Source: a virus. Taken from it: DNA of 64,000 nt. Position 1 is the first letter of the stretch. Each line of letters begins with the position of its first letter. The notes beneath the pieces are model-generated. The model was not told the DNA's origin, ran no database searches, and saw nothing but the letters and a program-made list of their open reading frames with translations. The stretch lies in the IMG/VR virus record IMGVR_UViG_3300030329_005813, positions 62,001 through 126,000 of that record; one strand, given 5' to 3'. The translations under genes were made by a program, and so were the position numbers. Positions 15,814-23,456 of the stretch are shown here, one piece after another.

Positions 15814-16917
15814 TTATAATTTATCAGTTTTTGAAATACCAGCCAAGCGTTGGAAACGCTCTTTCAAAAGGACATCCTTTTGAGTTTTACGAGTCTTCTT
15901 TCTTGGCACAGATAATGAAGGTCTTCTGATAGCTTCGCTCAGTGATTGCGGACCTCTCGAAGAGGACTCCACTGTGCTTTGAAGGGTCTCAAAAATAACC
16001 TTCGCTTCTTCAACTGAATCAGTTTTTTGAATAGATTCGACAATCTTATTTTTTTGTCGCTCATTCAGGGAGGCATTATTCAATGTCCGATTCATGTAAA
16101 GTAATTTAGCATTTGAAAGATTCACTTCTTCAAGCTTCTCTTTCATCGTAATAAGCATTTGCTTATATTTGTCATTTGACTCAGCTAACTCTTGTATAGC
16201 TGATTCAAGCTGCTCTTTCTGCTCTTTGGCTTCCGTAGCAGCAAGTTTTGCGAGTCGAATCTCTTTCGCATACTCGATATCTGAACCGGGGCGTCCAGCC
16301 CAACCGGTCAGTTCGTCGCCTGCGAGATCGACGATTAATTCCTCAACCAAGCTATCAAGATCGATACCCTCGGGAAGCATTACCTCGTCTTCTTCGACTA
16401 CTAATTCTTCTGTTTCAGAAATTTCTGTTCTTTCCTCTTCCTCAGAATCGGGGTACTCAAACAAAAGCTCCTCGTCAATTTCTATTTCCTCTTGCAATTC
16501 TAGAGGGATCTCAATATCCTCTTCCAGCATTGGAGACTCTTCATCACCTTCCTCAGCGCCAAAAACGGCTGCCAAGTCTTCTGCGCCTTCGGGGGCGACC
16601 TCTTCACCGGGCTCCAGTTCAGCAAGAGCATTTTCTAAGTCTTCTAAGTTGAACTCTAAGGTTACCACTTCTTTCTCATCCGGACAGGGACACGCGGTCT
16701 CGCCTTCAGTAGCGGCCAATGGTATTTCGTCCCCCATCATATCCTCTGTTAGTGGCGCAGCGTCGGACTCAACCTCCTCTTCTGCTTCCAATAAGCTGTT
16801 AATAGTGGTCTTTACCTCGGACGCATACTTCTCTAGTATGGCCGATTCGGCATTCTTAAGTGCTGCTTCTTTAAGCGCAGCGGCATCAATTAAAGCTTGT
16901 TCTAACATAGTTGACAT
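15814..16917 (-). CDS. Prohead scaffolding core protein (T4 gp22-like)
   Basis: This 367-aa protein is counted from ATG 16917 (MSTMLEQALIDAAALKEAA), which has AAGGA 9 nt upstream; an in-frame ATG at 16926 overlaps that site. The N-terminal helix is followed by an extremely acidic region (about 55-190) and then a charged coiled coil (about 215-300) and a basic C-terminus. This is the layout of assembly-core scaffolds that are degraded by the prohead protease; many (I/L)-x-E motifs are present. It lies immediately upstream of the capsid gene. Identity rests on composition, coiled coil and synteny rather than on a sequence signature. Confidence 0.8.
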   Translation of the reverse strand: MSTMLEQALIDAAALKEAALKNAESAILEKYASEVKTTINSLLEAEEEVESDAAPLTEDMMGDEIPLAATEGETACPCPDEKEVVTLEFNLEDLENALAELEPGEEVAPEGAEDLAAVFGAEEGDEESPMLEEDIEIPLELQEEIEIDEELLFEYPDSEEEERTEISETEELVVEEDEVMLPEGIDLDSLVEELIVDLAGDELTGWAGRPGSDIEYAKEIRLAKLAATEAKEQKEQLESAIQELAESNDKYKQMLITMKEKLEEVNLSNAKLLYMNRTLNNASLNERQKNKIVESIQKTDSVEEAKVIFETLQSTVESSSRGPQSLSEAIRRPSLSVPRKKTRKTQKDVLLKERFQRLAGISKTDKL

Positions 16918-16957
16918 ATTTAACATTCCTTGCAAGAAAATATAGTTTTGTCTCACT

Positions 16958-16968
16958 ATTAAGTAGTA
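16958..16968 (-). promoter_or_regulatory. AACTATTTATA-type motif before scaffold gene
   Basis: The coding strand reads TACTACTTAAT, a diverged copy of the gap motif, about 40 nt before the scaffold start. Confidence 0.3.
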
Positions 16969-17007
16969 TCTTACAAAGACAAAATCCGGTTAATTTAAAA
17001 ATGCTTA

Positions 17008-17319
17008 TTAAAGGTCTTTCTTTTGATTATCTTTTTTAATTGCCCTGAGACGCCGAATCGCTTTTCTTCTTCTCTTAACAGATGGCTTAATATAGTAATC
17101 AGTTTTTTCTCTATAAGTTTCTATGATTTTTAACTTCTTGCATTTCTTAAGAAATCTTTTAACAGTCCTTTCAGGGTGTTCGTTGTTACGTGGGACAACG
17201 GTTAGGTTGCTAGGACTTTTACCACAAGATATTGGTGGATGCTTTTGTCGATCTCTATTGCTTCTGTTGTTTCTATAATTTCTATCGTTTCTGTGTTTCT
17301 TGTTTCTATTGTATGACAT
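17008..17319 (-). CDS. rpsU: Phage-encoded ribosomal protein bS21
   Basis: This 103-aa protein is counted from ATG 17319 (TTGGAG just upstream; the preceding TTG is part of that site). Residues 1-40 form a basic Asn/Arg-rich extension. Residues about 40-97 show the bS21 pattern: L-T-V-V-P-R-N-N-E-H-P-E-R-T-V-K-R-F, then KKCKKLKIIETYREKTDYY and I-K-P-S-V-K-R-R-R-K-A. Cellular bS21 (about 70 aa) sits on the 30S platform near the Shine-Dalgarno duplex and aids initiation. Some marine phages are known to carry bS21; a phage copy could bias host ribosomes to viral mRNAs. Here it lies in the head gene cluster, upstream of the scaffold gene. The N-terminal extension is unusual. Confidence 0.85.
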   Translation of the reverse strand: MSYNRNKKHRNDRNYRNNRSNRDRQKHPPISCGKSPSNLTVVPRNNEHPERTVKRFLKKCKKLKIIETYREKTDYYIKPSVKRRRKAIRRLRAIKKDNQKKDL

Positions 17320-17361
17320 CAAATCTCCAAGTTATAATTAGTAAGCTAAACAACTTATATA

Positions 17362-18045
17362 CTAAACACCATTAATTTTTTCTATGTCTGCTGTTGCAAC
17401 ACCATCAACCTTCCCTATGTTGGCTGATGCAACACCATTTACATTATTTCCGTAGCCAGCAGTACCCTCGGTATAATCAATATATGGACGACGCGAAGCG
17501 TTTGTATTAGCCAGACTATTCCAGCCTGGACCAGATTTTGTCGAGGCTGCTGTTCCGTCATCATTGTAGTCTGTTATTGTAACAATGGCTAATTTAAATT
17601 CGCTTAGAGATCTCATATCTGAAAGTGCAGTAGAATTTAAAGTAATTGAGTTAAATACATTTCTTTGCCATGTGGTAGTATTAATAGTAATTTCGGCAGA
17701 ATATGCCGTACTCCAATCGATCTGATCAAAATCTCCATCAACAAAAGCGGCGCCCGAGGCACCGGTTGCACCAGCATTAACCTTCATAATAATAATATTA
17801 TTATTCACATTAAAACCGGATCCGCGCATTTTTAAAGTTGCGCTAGCGGGTGTTATAGAAATTCCACTAGTATCGTAGGCCTGCATAGAGCGATATATAT
17901 CATATGGCCCAGTTGCTGTGGCTATTTTTAAAACATGATTCGCCGTCGTAGATACAGTGGCAGAGGTAGCATCTCTGGCTGCATCCCAGCTAGCAGCATT
18001 GTCAACTTTAAAAATACCATCATTGCCTGGATTAATTGTTGGCAT
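17362..18045 (-). CDS. Fibre-like structural protein with C-terminal VNGVA-type repeats
   Basis: This 227-aa protein is rich in Thr, Ala, Asn and Ser, with beta-strand texture. A jelly-roll-like body covers about 1-195, with an I-D-Y-T-E-G element near 187. It ends in short tandem repeats of the form (V/I)-N/D-G-V-A-x-A-(N/D)-I-x-K: NGVASANIGKVDGVATADIE then KINGV. It overlaps the 90-aa gene by 14 nt, implying translational coupling. The low-complexity tail is typical of virion surface or fibre proteins. It is encoded in a block of fibre-like genes between protease and scaffold, so a head- or neck-attached appendage is an inference. Confidence 0.6.
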   Translation of the reverse strand: MPTINPGNDGIFKVDNAASWDAARDATSATVSTTANHVLKIATATGPYDIYRSMQAYDTSGISITPASATLKMRGSGFNVNNNIIIMKVNAGATGASGAAFVDGDFDQIDWSTAYSAEITINTTTWQRNVFNSITLNSTALSDMRSLSEFKLAIVTITDYNDDGTAASTKSGPGWNSLANTNASRRPYIDYTEGTAGYGNNVNGVASANIGKVDGVATADIEKINGV

Positions 18046-18304
18046 CTAATTCATTCACGGACAAGATTGTGCCGTGACCTCCTGATTCTAGTTCTTCTTC
18101 CTCGGTGAAAAAATATTCTAACAAAAATTCTCTTAGAGAATCGACACACTCAGTGGTTCTTAAAGAAATAGAATCTTGCATCAAAGTCAAAAATTCGTCC
18201 GCTGTTAGTGATCTTTGTCTCCAGTCGGGTCCAACCATATGAGGATAATACCAATGCTGGATATGGCCGTTGGCCCACTCAATTTGAACTTCGAAACGTC
18301 GCAT
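18032..18304 (-). CDS. Small protein downstream of the fibre gene (possible fibre assembly helper)
   Basis: This 90-aa acidic protein starts at ATG 18304; a GTG one codon earlier (18307) is equally well spaced from the GGAG site and would overlap the fibre stop. It begins with R-R-F-E-V-Q-I-E-W-A-N-G-H-I-Q-H-W and then a helical, acidic half (SLREFLLEYFFTEEEELESG). There is no membrane segment. It is squeezed between the 570-aa and 227-aa structural genes with overlaps on both sides. Small acidic proteins after fibre genes are often assembly chaperones; that role is only a guess here. Confidence 0.55.
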   Translation of the reverse strand: MRRFEVQIEWANGHIQHWYYPHMVGPDWRQRSLTADEFLTLMQDSISLRTTECVDSLREFLLEYFFTEEEELESGGHGTILSVNELDANN

Positions 18305-18306
18305 CA

Positions 18307-20019
18307 CTACGCAATCTCCACATGAGTTCCATCCGGATTAAAATAAATTAAAACATCGCCGCCATCGTCATCAATGGCGTATCCAACAACGCGAACAAAA
18401 TCTCCGGATGCTGATGGTGCTGTAAAGTCTAAGTGACCAGCGGTAGTAGAAACGTAAATAGGTAGTCCATCGACGGCGCCCGAGCCAGGAACATTTAAAA
18501 TTTCTGTTGATGGAATTCTTATAAATCCGCGAACAAACAATCCAATGCTCCTAGCATTTCCAATTCCAATTCCAAGTAGTTGTGTCGCCCCAGTTGCTAC
18601 TGCGTCAGCATCTGTTGAATTCCAAGTACCGTCAGTATGCAAAAAGTATAATTGGCCTGCGGTTAAAGTTTCATCGGCGCCTGGAGAATATCTTAGTATT
18701 TCGCCATTGCCCTGGCCGTCTGCAAATATGTTTTCAAAAGTTGAAGCATTAAAATCACTAACCGCTGTAAGTCCGTGCTTTGGATACTCAAAGTTAATAC
18801 CAACAGCATCTGTGCTAGCATCAACATAAATTTGATGAGTATTGTTGTCCGACTCGACGCGAAAGTCACAGTCTATGCCATCATCATTAACACACACTTC
18901 CGGTATGTCTGAGTTTGCTACATCTTCGCCACCAATTGAAAATAATGTATTTTGGCTAGCGCTCCCGGCTGTGCCGCCTGACTGAACCCTAAACTTTATC
19001 AAACCGCCTTCATCGCCGTTTGTAATGTCAGAAGCTTCTACTAGGATTGTAGCGTATACCAACTCGTTGTTACCAGAATCAACACCCTCAAATTGAATCC
19101 TGCCCAGATCCATATTATCTGCTTCTGCCGATGTATCGCTTCTTGTAAACTTTAATACAGCTTCGTTAGTAACCCCAGCATTTGTATTTTTTATTTCAAC
19201 TATGGGGCCAGTATCGGCGGCGCTAGATTCAACTAGCAGAATAGGATTATCTGATGATATTGCATCACTTTTAAGATGCATAACTGTAGTTCCGGTCGCA
19301 GCAGTATTATCGTTAGTAACTTTAACAAGAGTTCTGGTGCTTGTATCTGACGAATCAGAAACTAAGTTTAAAATACCACCTGTTGTGAGAGCATCTGCGG
19401 ACACGGACATCACGGCAGCGGTCGTTAATGCATCGGCTGTTACGCCTATAACGGCTGCATCAATGTTGGCAGCATTGATATCAAGGGCTATTTGATCTGT
19501 GTCATTTGAATTTAACTGAACAAGGGGAACGTTATATGCGCCGGCTGTCGCGTGATTCGTAACTTCTAAAGTTGCAGCGGGAGAATCTGTTGAATCCCCA
19601 ACACTAACTCTATTTGTGCTACCCTCAACAAAAATCATATGCGTTTCGTCAACCGACTCAACGCGAAAATCATTATCATTTCCACTTTCATTAAAGGTGG
19701 CTGAATCATCAACTGAAAAAGTTGTTCCATCGTATGTTATATTGGCCTCACCGTCCAGCTCGGTGGTCGTTGAGCCAATAGTTACCATACGATTTTCGGC
19801 CTGATTGTTAAGGGCAGTAATGGTGCCGCTACCGCCAGACACAGTTTGCCAACTGCAAGTGCCATCACCGTCTTCTCTTAAAAATTTAGTTCCACCAGTT
19901 TCGCCGGTTGAAGCTATTTCAGTGCCTTCAATCGGACGATAGACAGCTAGTGCTTTGGCTATTCTGGGGGCAAATACGTTAAGAGAATTGATAAATAAGT
20001 TTCGAAATTCTTTAGACAT
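18307..20019 (-). CDS. Fibre-like beta-repeat structural protein
   Basis: This 570-aa protein is rich in Ala, Asp, Ser and Thr. The N-terminus (about 1-70) carries a short helix and GTKFLREDGDGTCSWQTVSG, a pattern common at the base of phage fibre shafts. The rest is a run of short beta repeats. The block NDFRVESVDETHMIFVEGST near residue 110 recurs as CDFRVESDNNTHQIYVDAST near residue 385. A module at about 250-345 (GPIVEIKNTNAG then LGRIQFEGVDSGNNELVYA) is shared with the neighbouring 281-aa protein. The layout suggests a trimeric shaft or adhesin. It may be a head or neck fibre, given its place in the capsid gene cluster. Confidence 0.65.
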   Translation of the reverse strand: MSKEFRNLFINSLNVFAPRIAKALAVYRPIEGTEIASTGETGGTKFLREDGDGTCSWQTVSGGSGTITALNNQAENRMVTIGSTTTELDGEANITYDGTTFSVDDSATFNESGNDNDFRVESVDETHMIFVEGSTNRVSVGDSTDSPAATLEVTNHATAGAYNVPLVQLNSNDTDQIALDINAANIDAAVIGVTADALTTAAVMSVSADALTTGGILNLVSDSSDTSTRTLVKVTNDNTAATGTTVMHLKSDAISSDNPILLVESSAADTGPIVEIKNTNAGVTNEAVLKFTRSDTSAEADNMDLGRIQFEGVDSGNNELVYATILVEASDITNGDEGGLIKFRVQSGGTAGSASQNTLFSIGGEDVANSDIPEVCVNDDGIDCDFRVESDNNTHQIYVDASTDAVGINFEYPKHGLTAVSDFNASTFENIFADGQGNGEILRYSPGADETLTAGQLYFLHTDGTWNSTDADAVATGATQLLGIGIGNARSIGLFVRGFIRIPSTEILNVPGSGAVDGLPIYVSTTAGHLDFTAPSASGDFVRVVGYAIDDDGGDVLIYFNPDGTHVEIA

Positions 20020-20037
20020 CTGAATCCACTACCTGCC

Positions 20038-20048
20038 TATAAATAGTT
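20038..20048 (-). promoter_or_regulatory. AACTATTTATA motif before 570-aa fibre gene
   Basis: The coding strand reads AACTATTTATA exactly, about 18 nt before ATG 20019 and directly before a GCAGG stretch. It is a candidate late-promoter site. Confidence 0.45.
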
Positions 20049-20074
20049 AAAACTACCTATAGAAGCTTTATTTA

Positions 20075-20920
20075 TCAATCTGCCCAGGGATCATTCGGGG
20101 TACCTGTGGTGATCAAGTGCCCTTCTACAAGCCACTTGTCGGTTCCCATAAGATAACAATGAATAACTGAACCTGCCATTCGGCCTTTATTGTTAGCATC
20201 CAGTACTATTTTATCATGAGAGGAACCATCTGCGGGAAACGCATCGGATTTTGCCGCGGCTGATATTGAATGCATGCAACCAAGGAACAGATCGTTGTCG
20301 GCTGCTGTTTGAATCGTAAGGGTACCTGTCTGGGTCGTGCCTATGAATATTGTGCAGAAAAAACCGCCGTTAGCGCCTGCGTCATCGGGCAGTGTTATGG
20401 TCATCCCAGAACTAAAGGCGTCAGCCACATGCACTATCAGCCCAGAGTGTTCGGGCTGAAGAGTGAGCGTGGTCCCACTATCGAGAATGTAACGAGGGCG
20501 GCGATGACCCCAGCCCCCCGTCGCGGTCGTGCCCACCATTGGATTCGTTCTTGCGTTTTCAAGTTCGGCGCCTGAATCGCCTTGTAACTTAGTCGTAACG
20601 ATTATCGATGCGTTTTCGGAACCATCAGTAACGTTCATGGATTCGCATCTTATTCTGGACCATCGCAGTTCATCGTCATTACTATTTCTTCCATAAAAAT
20701 CAATAGAACCTAAAACATCAGATGCCTCAACCCCCGTAGCTGGACCGAGAGAAGCGTGGACGGAACCAGAGGGGCTGGAAGAGTTTTTTGTAAACCTAAG
20801 GGAACCTGGGGTTTCATCTGCGTTTCTATTTACTATTTTTACAATTGGCTTATCAGACTTTGCTGAACGAATTGTGGCGCCACCGCGAATAGATGATTTA
20901 GAACTTTGAAACCTACCCAT
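20075..20920 (-). CDS. Fibre-like structural protein sharing modules with neighbours
   Basis: This 281-aa protein has two parts. Residues about 25-125 align by eye with a module of the 570-aa protein: KPIVKIVNRNADETPGSLRF, then LGSIDFYGRNSNDDELRWSR and SENASIIVTTKLQGDSG. Residues about 145-281 follow the T-I-T-L-P, G-G-F-F, T-L-T-I-Q and I-V-L-D pattern also seen in the 147-aa protein after the capsid gene. No catalytic motif is visible. Module sharing among adjacent genes indicates duplication and shuffling of virion surface proteins. Role inferred: fibre or decoration. Confidence 0.6.
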   Translation of the reverse strand: MGRFQSSKSSIRGGATIRSAKSDKPIVKIVNRNADETPGSLRFTKNSSSPSGSVHASLGPATGVEASDVLGSIDFYGRNSNDDELRWSRIRCESMNVTDGSENASIIVTTKLQGDSGAELENARTNPMVGTTATGGWGHRRPRYILDSGTTLTLQPEHSGLIVHVADAFSSGMTITLPDDAGANGGFFCTIFIGTTQTGTLTIQTAADNDLFLGCMHSISAAAKSDAFPADGSSHDKIVLDANNKGRMAGSVIHCYLMGTDKWLVEGHLITTGTPNDPWAD

Positions 20921-20939
20921 AGCTTACACTCCTAATATA

Positions 20940-21461
20940 TTATGTTGGCTCGTGTGAATCAGTAATACCAGAGCCAGTCAAGTGGTACATTCTGCTTGTA
21001 GAAATATTAGTCAACTCGGCTAATACTTGATAAGTGCTGCTACCTGTTGAGTTTGAAATATAAAACTGTTTACATTTTACATCAAGCGTTATGCTTCCTT
21101 GTCCATCAGGTACCGTGATAAAGTGGTAACCAGATATTACATCAGCATCATCAGTAATTGCTTGCTCTCCCGTAAGACCAGGAGTCGTAAGAGCTGTAAC
21201 CCCAGAACCACTTTGGAAATGTATACGAATATCTCCGGAGTCGGCGGCAGTCGTATTGATGACCGTAAAAGATTTACTTACGAACGGAAACTGAATCAAG
21301 TGTACTTTGTTGGCCGCTGAAAAAGTTGAACCCGTAATGAACGGGTGGCCCGAGACCTGATATGAACCAACATTTCTTAGGCCCGGTTCATTAAACGTGT
21401 GTGCATAACCCGGGGCAGTACCCTGACCGTGATTTGCAACGTAACCTGTTTTATCTCCCAT
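20940..21461 (-). CDS. Beta-rich structural protein of the head gene cluster
   Basis: This 173-aa protein begins MGDKTGYVANHGQGTAPGYA and contains GHPFITGSTFSAANKVHLIQ, then FPFVSKSFTVINTTAADSGD and FYISNSTGSSTYQVLAELTNI. These are alternating strands without helices, fitting a jelly-roll or Ig-like decoration protein. It lies 28 nt after the core-like gene, with a candidate promoter motif and an AGAGAGAGAGGAG ribosome-binding stretch upstream, and begins the fibre-like block. I do not recognise the family; virion surface location is inferred from composition and neighbours. Confidence 0.55.
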   Translation of the reverse strand: MGDKTGYVANHGQGTAPGYAHTFNEPGLRNVGSYQVSGHPFITGSTFSAANKVHLIQFPFVSKSFTVINTTAADSGDIRIHFQSGSGVTALTTPGLTGEQAITDDADVISGYHFITVPDGQGSITLDVKCKQFYISNSTGSSTYQVLAELTNISTSRMYHLTGSGITDSHEPT

Positions 21462-21479
21462 AATCTACTCCTCTCTCTC

Positions 21480-21490
21480 TATAAATAGTT
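21480..21490 (-). promoter_or_regulatory. AACTATTTATA motif before fibre block
   Basis: The coding strand reads AACTATTTATA exactly, overlapping the last base of the upstream stop region and about 18 nt before ATG 21461. It is a candidate late-promoter site for the 173-aa and following genes. Confidence 0.45.
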
Positions 21491-21903
21491 CAACCCATTA
21501 AAGCTTTCCAGTTTTTTCCACCTAAAGCAACAATTCCTGAAATATCTACGCCAGGATCTCCTGGGGCGGTTGTTGCCAACGGGCTTGCGGCTTGCATTTC
21601 AGATAATTCGGCAGCTGCTGGTTTAGTGCCTTCGAATAAATCAACGCCGTTAAAAGCATCTCTTCCAATTTCATCTAATAATTTTTGTCTTTGCTCTTTC
21701 AGTGCCTGTGACTTTGCTGCAACTATATTAGGTTGCTCCACAATTGGGGCGGCAACTTCTTTCTGCTCTGATATAACTTGACCTCCCAATCCTTTTGCAA
21801 CTTCTGATACAATATTGGATAGGAGTCCGCTTTCAAGAAGAACTTCTTGTACACACTCTTTAACCATCGGTCTAATAATTTTTTTTAACTCTGCTCTTTT
21901 CAT
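21490..21903 (-). CDS. Prohead core-like protein following the protease
   Basis: This 137-aa protein has an amphipathic basic N-terminal helix (MKRAELKKIIRPMVKECVQE) that resembles, loosely, the leader of the small tagged proteins nearby. A Gln/Glu/Lys helical middle (about 65-90) follows, and a Gly-rich C-terminus ending VALGGKNWKALMG. It overlaps the protease gene by 4 nt (ATGA). T4 encodes small core proteins (gp67, gp68) next to gp21; position and helical composition suggest a comparable internal core or scaffold role. Several L-x-E motifs are present that the protease might cut. Identification is by context. Confidence 0.5.
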   Translation of the reverse strand: MKRAELKKIIRPMVKECVQEVLLESGLLSNIVSEVAKGLGGQVISEQKEVAAPIVEQPNIVAAKSQALKEQRQKLLDEIGRDAFNGVDLFEGTKPAAAELSEMQAASPLATTAPGDPGVDISGIVALGGKNWKALMG

Positions 21904-22517
21904 TTGTCTCTCAAGATATCGTTTAGTGCTCTAAAAATTTTATCTGACTTTGTAAAAATGTTTGGCTCTTTATGTTCTCGCATACCCGACTTGACTTTCA
22001 TAAAGGCGCCTGGGGTAGAGGGCTCGGAAACAAAATCAAAACAAATAAGTTGGAAATCATCTTCCACAATTGTCTGGCCCATATGCTCCCTTACAGACCC
22101 CAAACCTCTAGAGGAGATGCCAAGCGTAACGCCTGAACTGGCCAGCTGTTTGAGAATGTTACCAGAAGGAGTATCAAGAATCTCGACTTTTCCCATCAGG
22201 GCTGGTCCGTCCCACCACATATCAATGACAAGATGGGATGCATTTTTAAGATTAATAACGGAGTCATCAGGATGATCTAACTCGCCTAGGGCACGTCGCT
22301 CTCTTACAAGTTTCCAATAGTTCTCCACCTCTCTTTGAAGAATGTCTTTGGAATAGACCCTACCATTACCATTGGGCGTGTCAAACTTCTGCATACAGCC
22401 TGTCATATAGAACTTCTTGCCAGAAGCCATATCACGCTTTTCTTGCTCTGATAGCAGGTCTTGGCACACCCCTCCATCACAAAGGGCATAATATTCTCGT
22501 AATAGTTGTTTTCCCAT
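21900..22517 (-). CDS. Prohead maturation protease (T4 gp21-like)
   Basis: This 205-aa serine protease of the herpesvirus-assemblin-like fold cleaves scaffold and capsid precursors inside the prohead after (I/L)-x-E. Visible motifs are N-G-R-V-Y at 51-55, H82 in LDHPDD, S135/S136 in LGISSRGLG, and the closing D161-F-V-S-E-P-S strand. The best start is ATG 22517 with TTGGAG 6 nt upstream; an upstream in-frame TTG is part of that site. It lies between leader-tagged small genes and the core-like gene with which it overlaps. Two small hairpins occupy the gap before it. Its cleavage rule makes it the natural candidate to process the tagged proteins. Confidence 0.9.
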   Translation of the reverse strand: MGKQLLREYYALCDGGVCQDLLSEQEKRDMASGKKFYMTGCMQKFDTPNGNGRVYSKDILQREVENYWKLVRERRALGELDHPDDSVINLKNASHLVIDMWWDGPALMGKVEILDTPSGNILKQLASSGVTLGISSRGLGSVREHMGQTIVEDDFQLICFDFVSEPSTPGAFMKVKSGMREHKEPNIFTKSDKIFRALNDILRDK

Positions 22518-22539
22518 AATGATCTCCAAAACGACATAT

Positions 22540-22581
22540 GCGGGCGCTACCCGCGTGAGTTAAGAACCGCTGCAACAGCGG
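22540..22581 (-). other. Two adjacent small hairpins upstream of the protease gene
   Basis: CCGCTG/CAGCGG arms (22576-22581 with 22567-22572, 3-nt loop) and GCGGG/CCCGC arms (22550-22554 with 22540-22544, 5-nt loop) lie in the roughly 120-nt gap before ATG 22517. Neither has a T tract, so they are not typical terminators. They may form an RNA processing or translation-control structure. Confidence 0.4.
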
Positions 22582-22643
22582 CGAACTCTTGGAATATTTC
22601 TACGTCGCATTATTCTTCTCCTTTATTCTTTCTCTTCTTCCGC

Positions 22644-23201
22644 TTACTCTTTCTTTTCTTTTTTTGGAGCGCGGGCGGCTTGTCGGATCTTTCTAGAAAT
22701 CGCCACAGGATCATCTTCGTCGCCGGGTGCCCCACCATATGATGGCTTGCTTAGTGGCTTTGAAGTGACCTCTGCGGCCTGAAGATGTCTAATTTGATCT
22801 TCTAAGTTTAGAACTGCTCTCTCTAGTTGTGTAAATGCATCGTCGCCAAGCCCTAAAATTGATGCATCTTTCTGCACTTTTTTCAATAACACGTCAAGTT
22901 GCTTGTAAAGTTTTACAATTTTTTTACCGTGAGTTTTAGCTAAAGATCTTTTTGCTTTTTCTAAAGCAGCTTTTTCTCTTTCGCCGGCCTTGGCTGTCAT
23001 TTCACCAGCAGCTGTTTGAGCACCTAAGCCACTAGCAGCTTTGGCCCCAAGTCTTGACGCGGCAGCGCCAGCTTTAGAACCCAAACCAACTGCCCTAGCA
23101 CGCAAACGATCAAGAACTCCTTCGCTTAACTTACCTTGTTCAGCTAAAAGAATTAACTCTTCTTTGATAATTTGCTCAAGTTGTGCTTTGGTGATTTTCA
23201 C
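22644..23201 (-). CDS. Leader-tagged helical protein (candidate capsid-internal protein)
   Basis: This 185-aa protein starts at GTG 23201 (AGGA 8 nt upstream). It begins with the leader MKITKAQLEQIIKEEL shared by five other small genes here. The remainder is Ala/Lys-rich: an Ala/Gly helix (about 35-75), a basic helix (80-120), a helical pair (about 120-150) and a Lys-rich tail ending KKEKKE. Such basic helical composition suits a DNA-associated or core protein. I-K-E at residues 12-14 fits the gp21 cleavage rule. It lies just upstream of the protease. Packaging into the head is inferred; no family is recognised. Confidence 0.65.
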   Translation of the reverse strand: MKITKAQLEQIIKEELILLAEQGKLSEGVLDRLRARAVGLGSKAGAAASRLGAKAASGLGAQTAAGEMTAKAGEREKAALEKAKRSLAKTHGKKIVKLYKQLDVLLKKVQKDASILGLGDDAFTQLERAVLNLEDQIRHLQAAEVTSKPLSKPSYGGAPGDEDDPVAISRKIRQAARAPKKEKKE

Positions 23202-23213
23202 TGTGATGTTCCT
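23154..23213 (-). repeat. Leader-coding repeat, copy in the 185-aa gene
   Basis: It covers the ribosome-binding region and first 16 codons. AGGAACATCACA before GTG is identical to the sequence before the next gene upstream, so the duplication includes the translation start. Confidence 0.7.
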
Positions 23214-23456
23214 TTAAGCGATTTTAAAGTGGGACTTGGGAACATATTCATAGTTTCCATGCCCGATGACTATTTTTGCCTTGCCATCTTCACCTATTTC
23301 GAGGGTTCTTGTATCCCCGGCCTTAATTGTATTTTCGCCACCGGGTGTATCATAAGTAAAGTCTTTCGTAAACTCGATCTTTTTCTTTCCTTCGGCCAGA
23401 ACTCTTCCAAGCTCTTCTTTGATAATTTGTCTAAGTTGTGTCTTTGTGATTTTCAT
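23214..23456 (-). CDS. Leader-tagged small protein with compact beta domain
   Basis: This 80-aa protein begins MKITKTQLRQIIKEELG (ATG 23456) and continues as an SH3-like short beta domain: KKIEFTKDFTYDTPGGEN, KAGDTRTLEIGEDG, then AKIVIGHGNYEYVPKSHFKI. No cysteines, signal peptide or membrane segment are seen. Its ATG overlaps the end of the membrane-protein gene by 4 nt and its 5' sequence duplicates that of the next gene. The leader carries I-K-E at 12-14, a possible prohead protease site, which would release a domain of about 66 aa. Function unknown; capsid cargo is a hypothesis. Confidence 0.65.
   Translation of the reverse strand: MKITKTQLRQIIKEELGRVLAEGKKKIEFTKDFTYDTPGGENTIKAGDTRTLEIGEDGKAKIVIGHGNYEYVPKSHFKIA

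Noticed and set aside
16169-16945. 258-codon Ser-rich open frame on the plus strand
   Set aside because: It lies antisense to the acidic scaffold gene; Glu codons read backwards give Ser/Leu-rich shadows. No ribosome site or family pattern.
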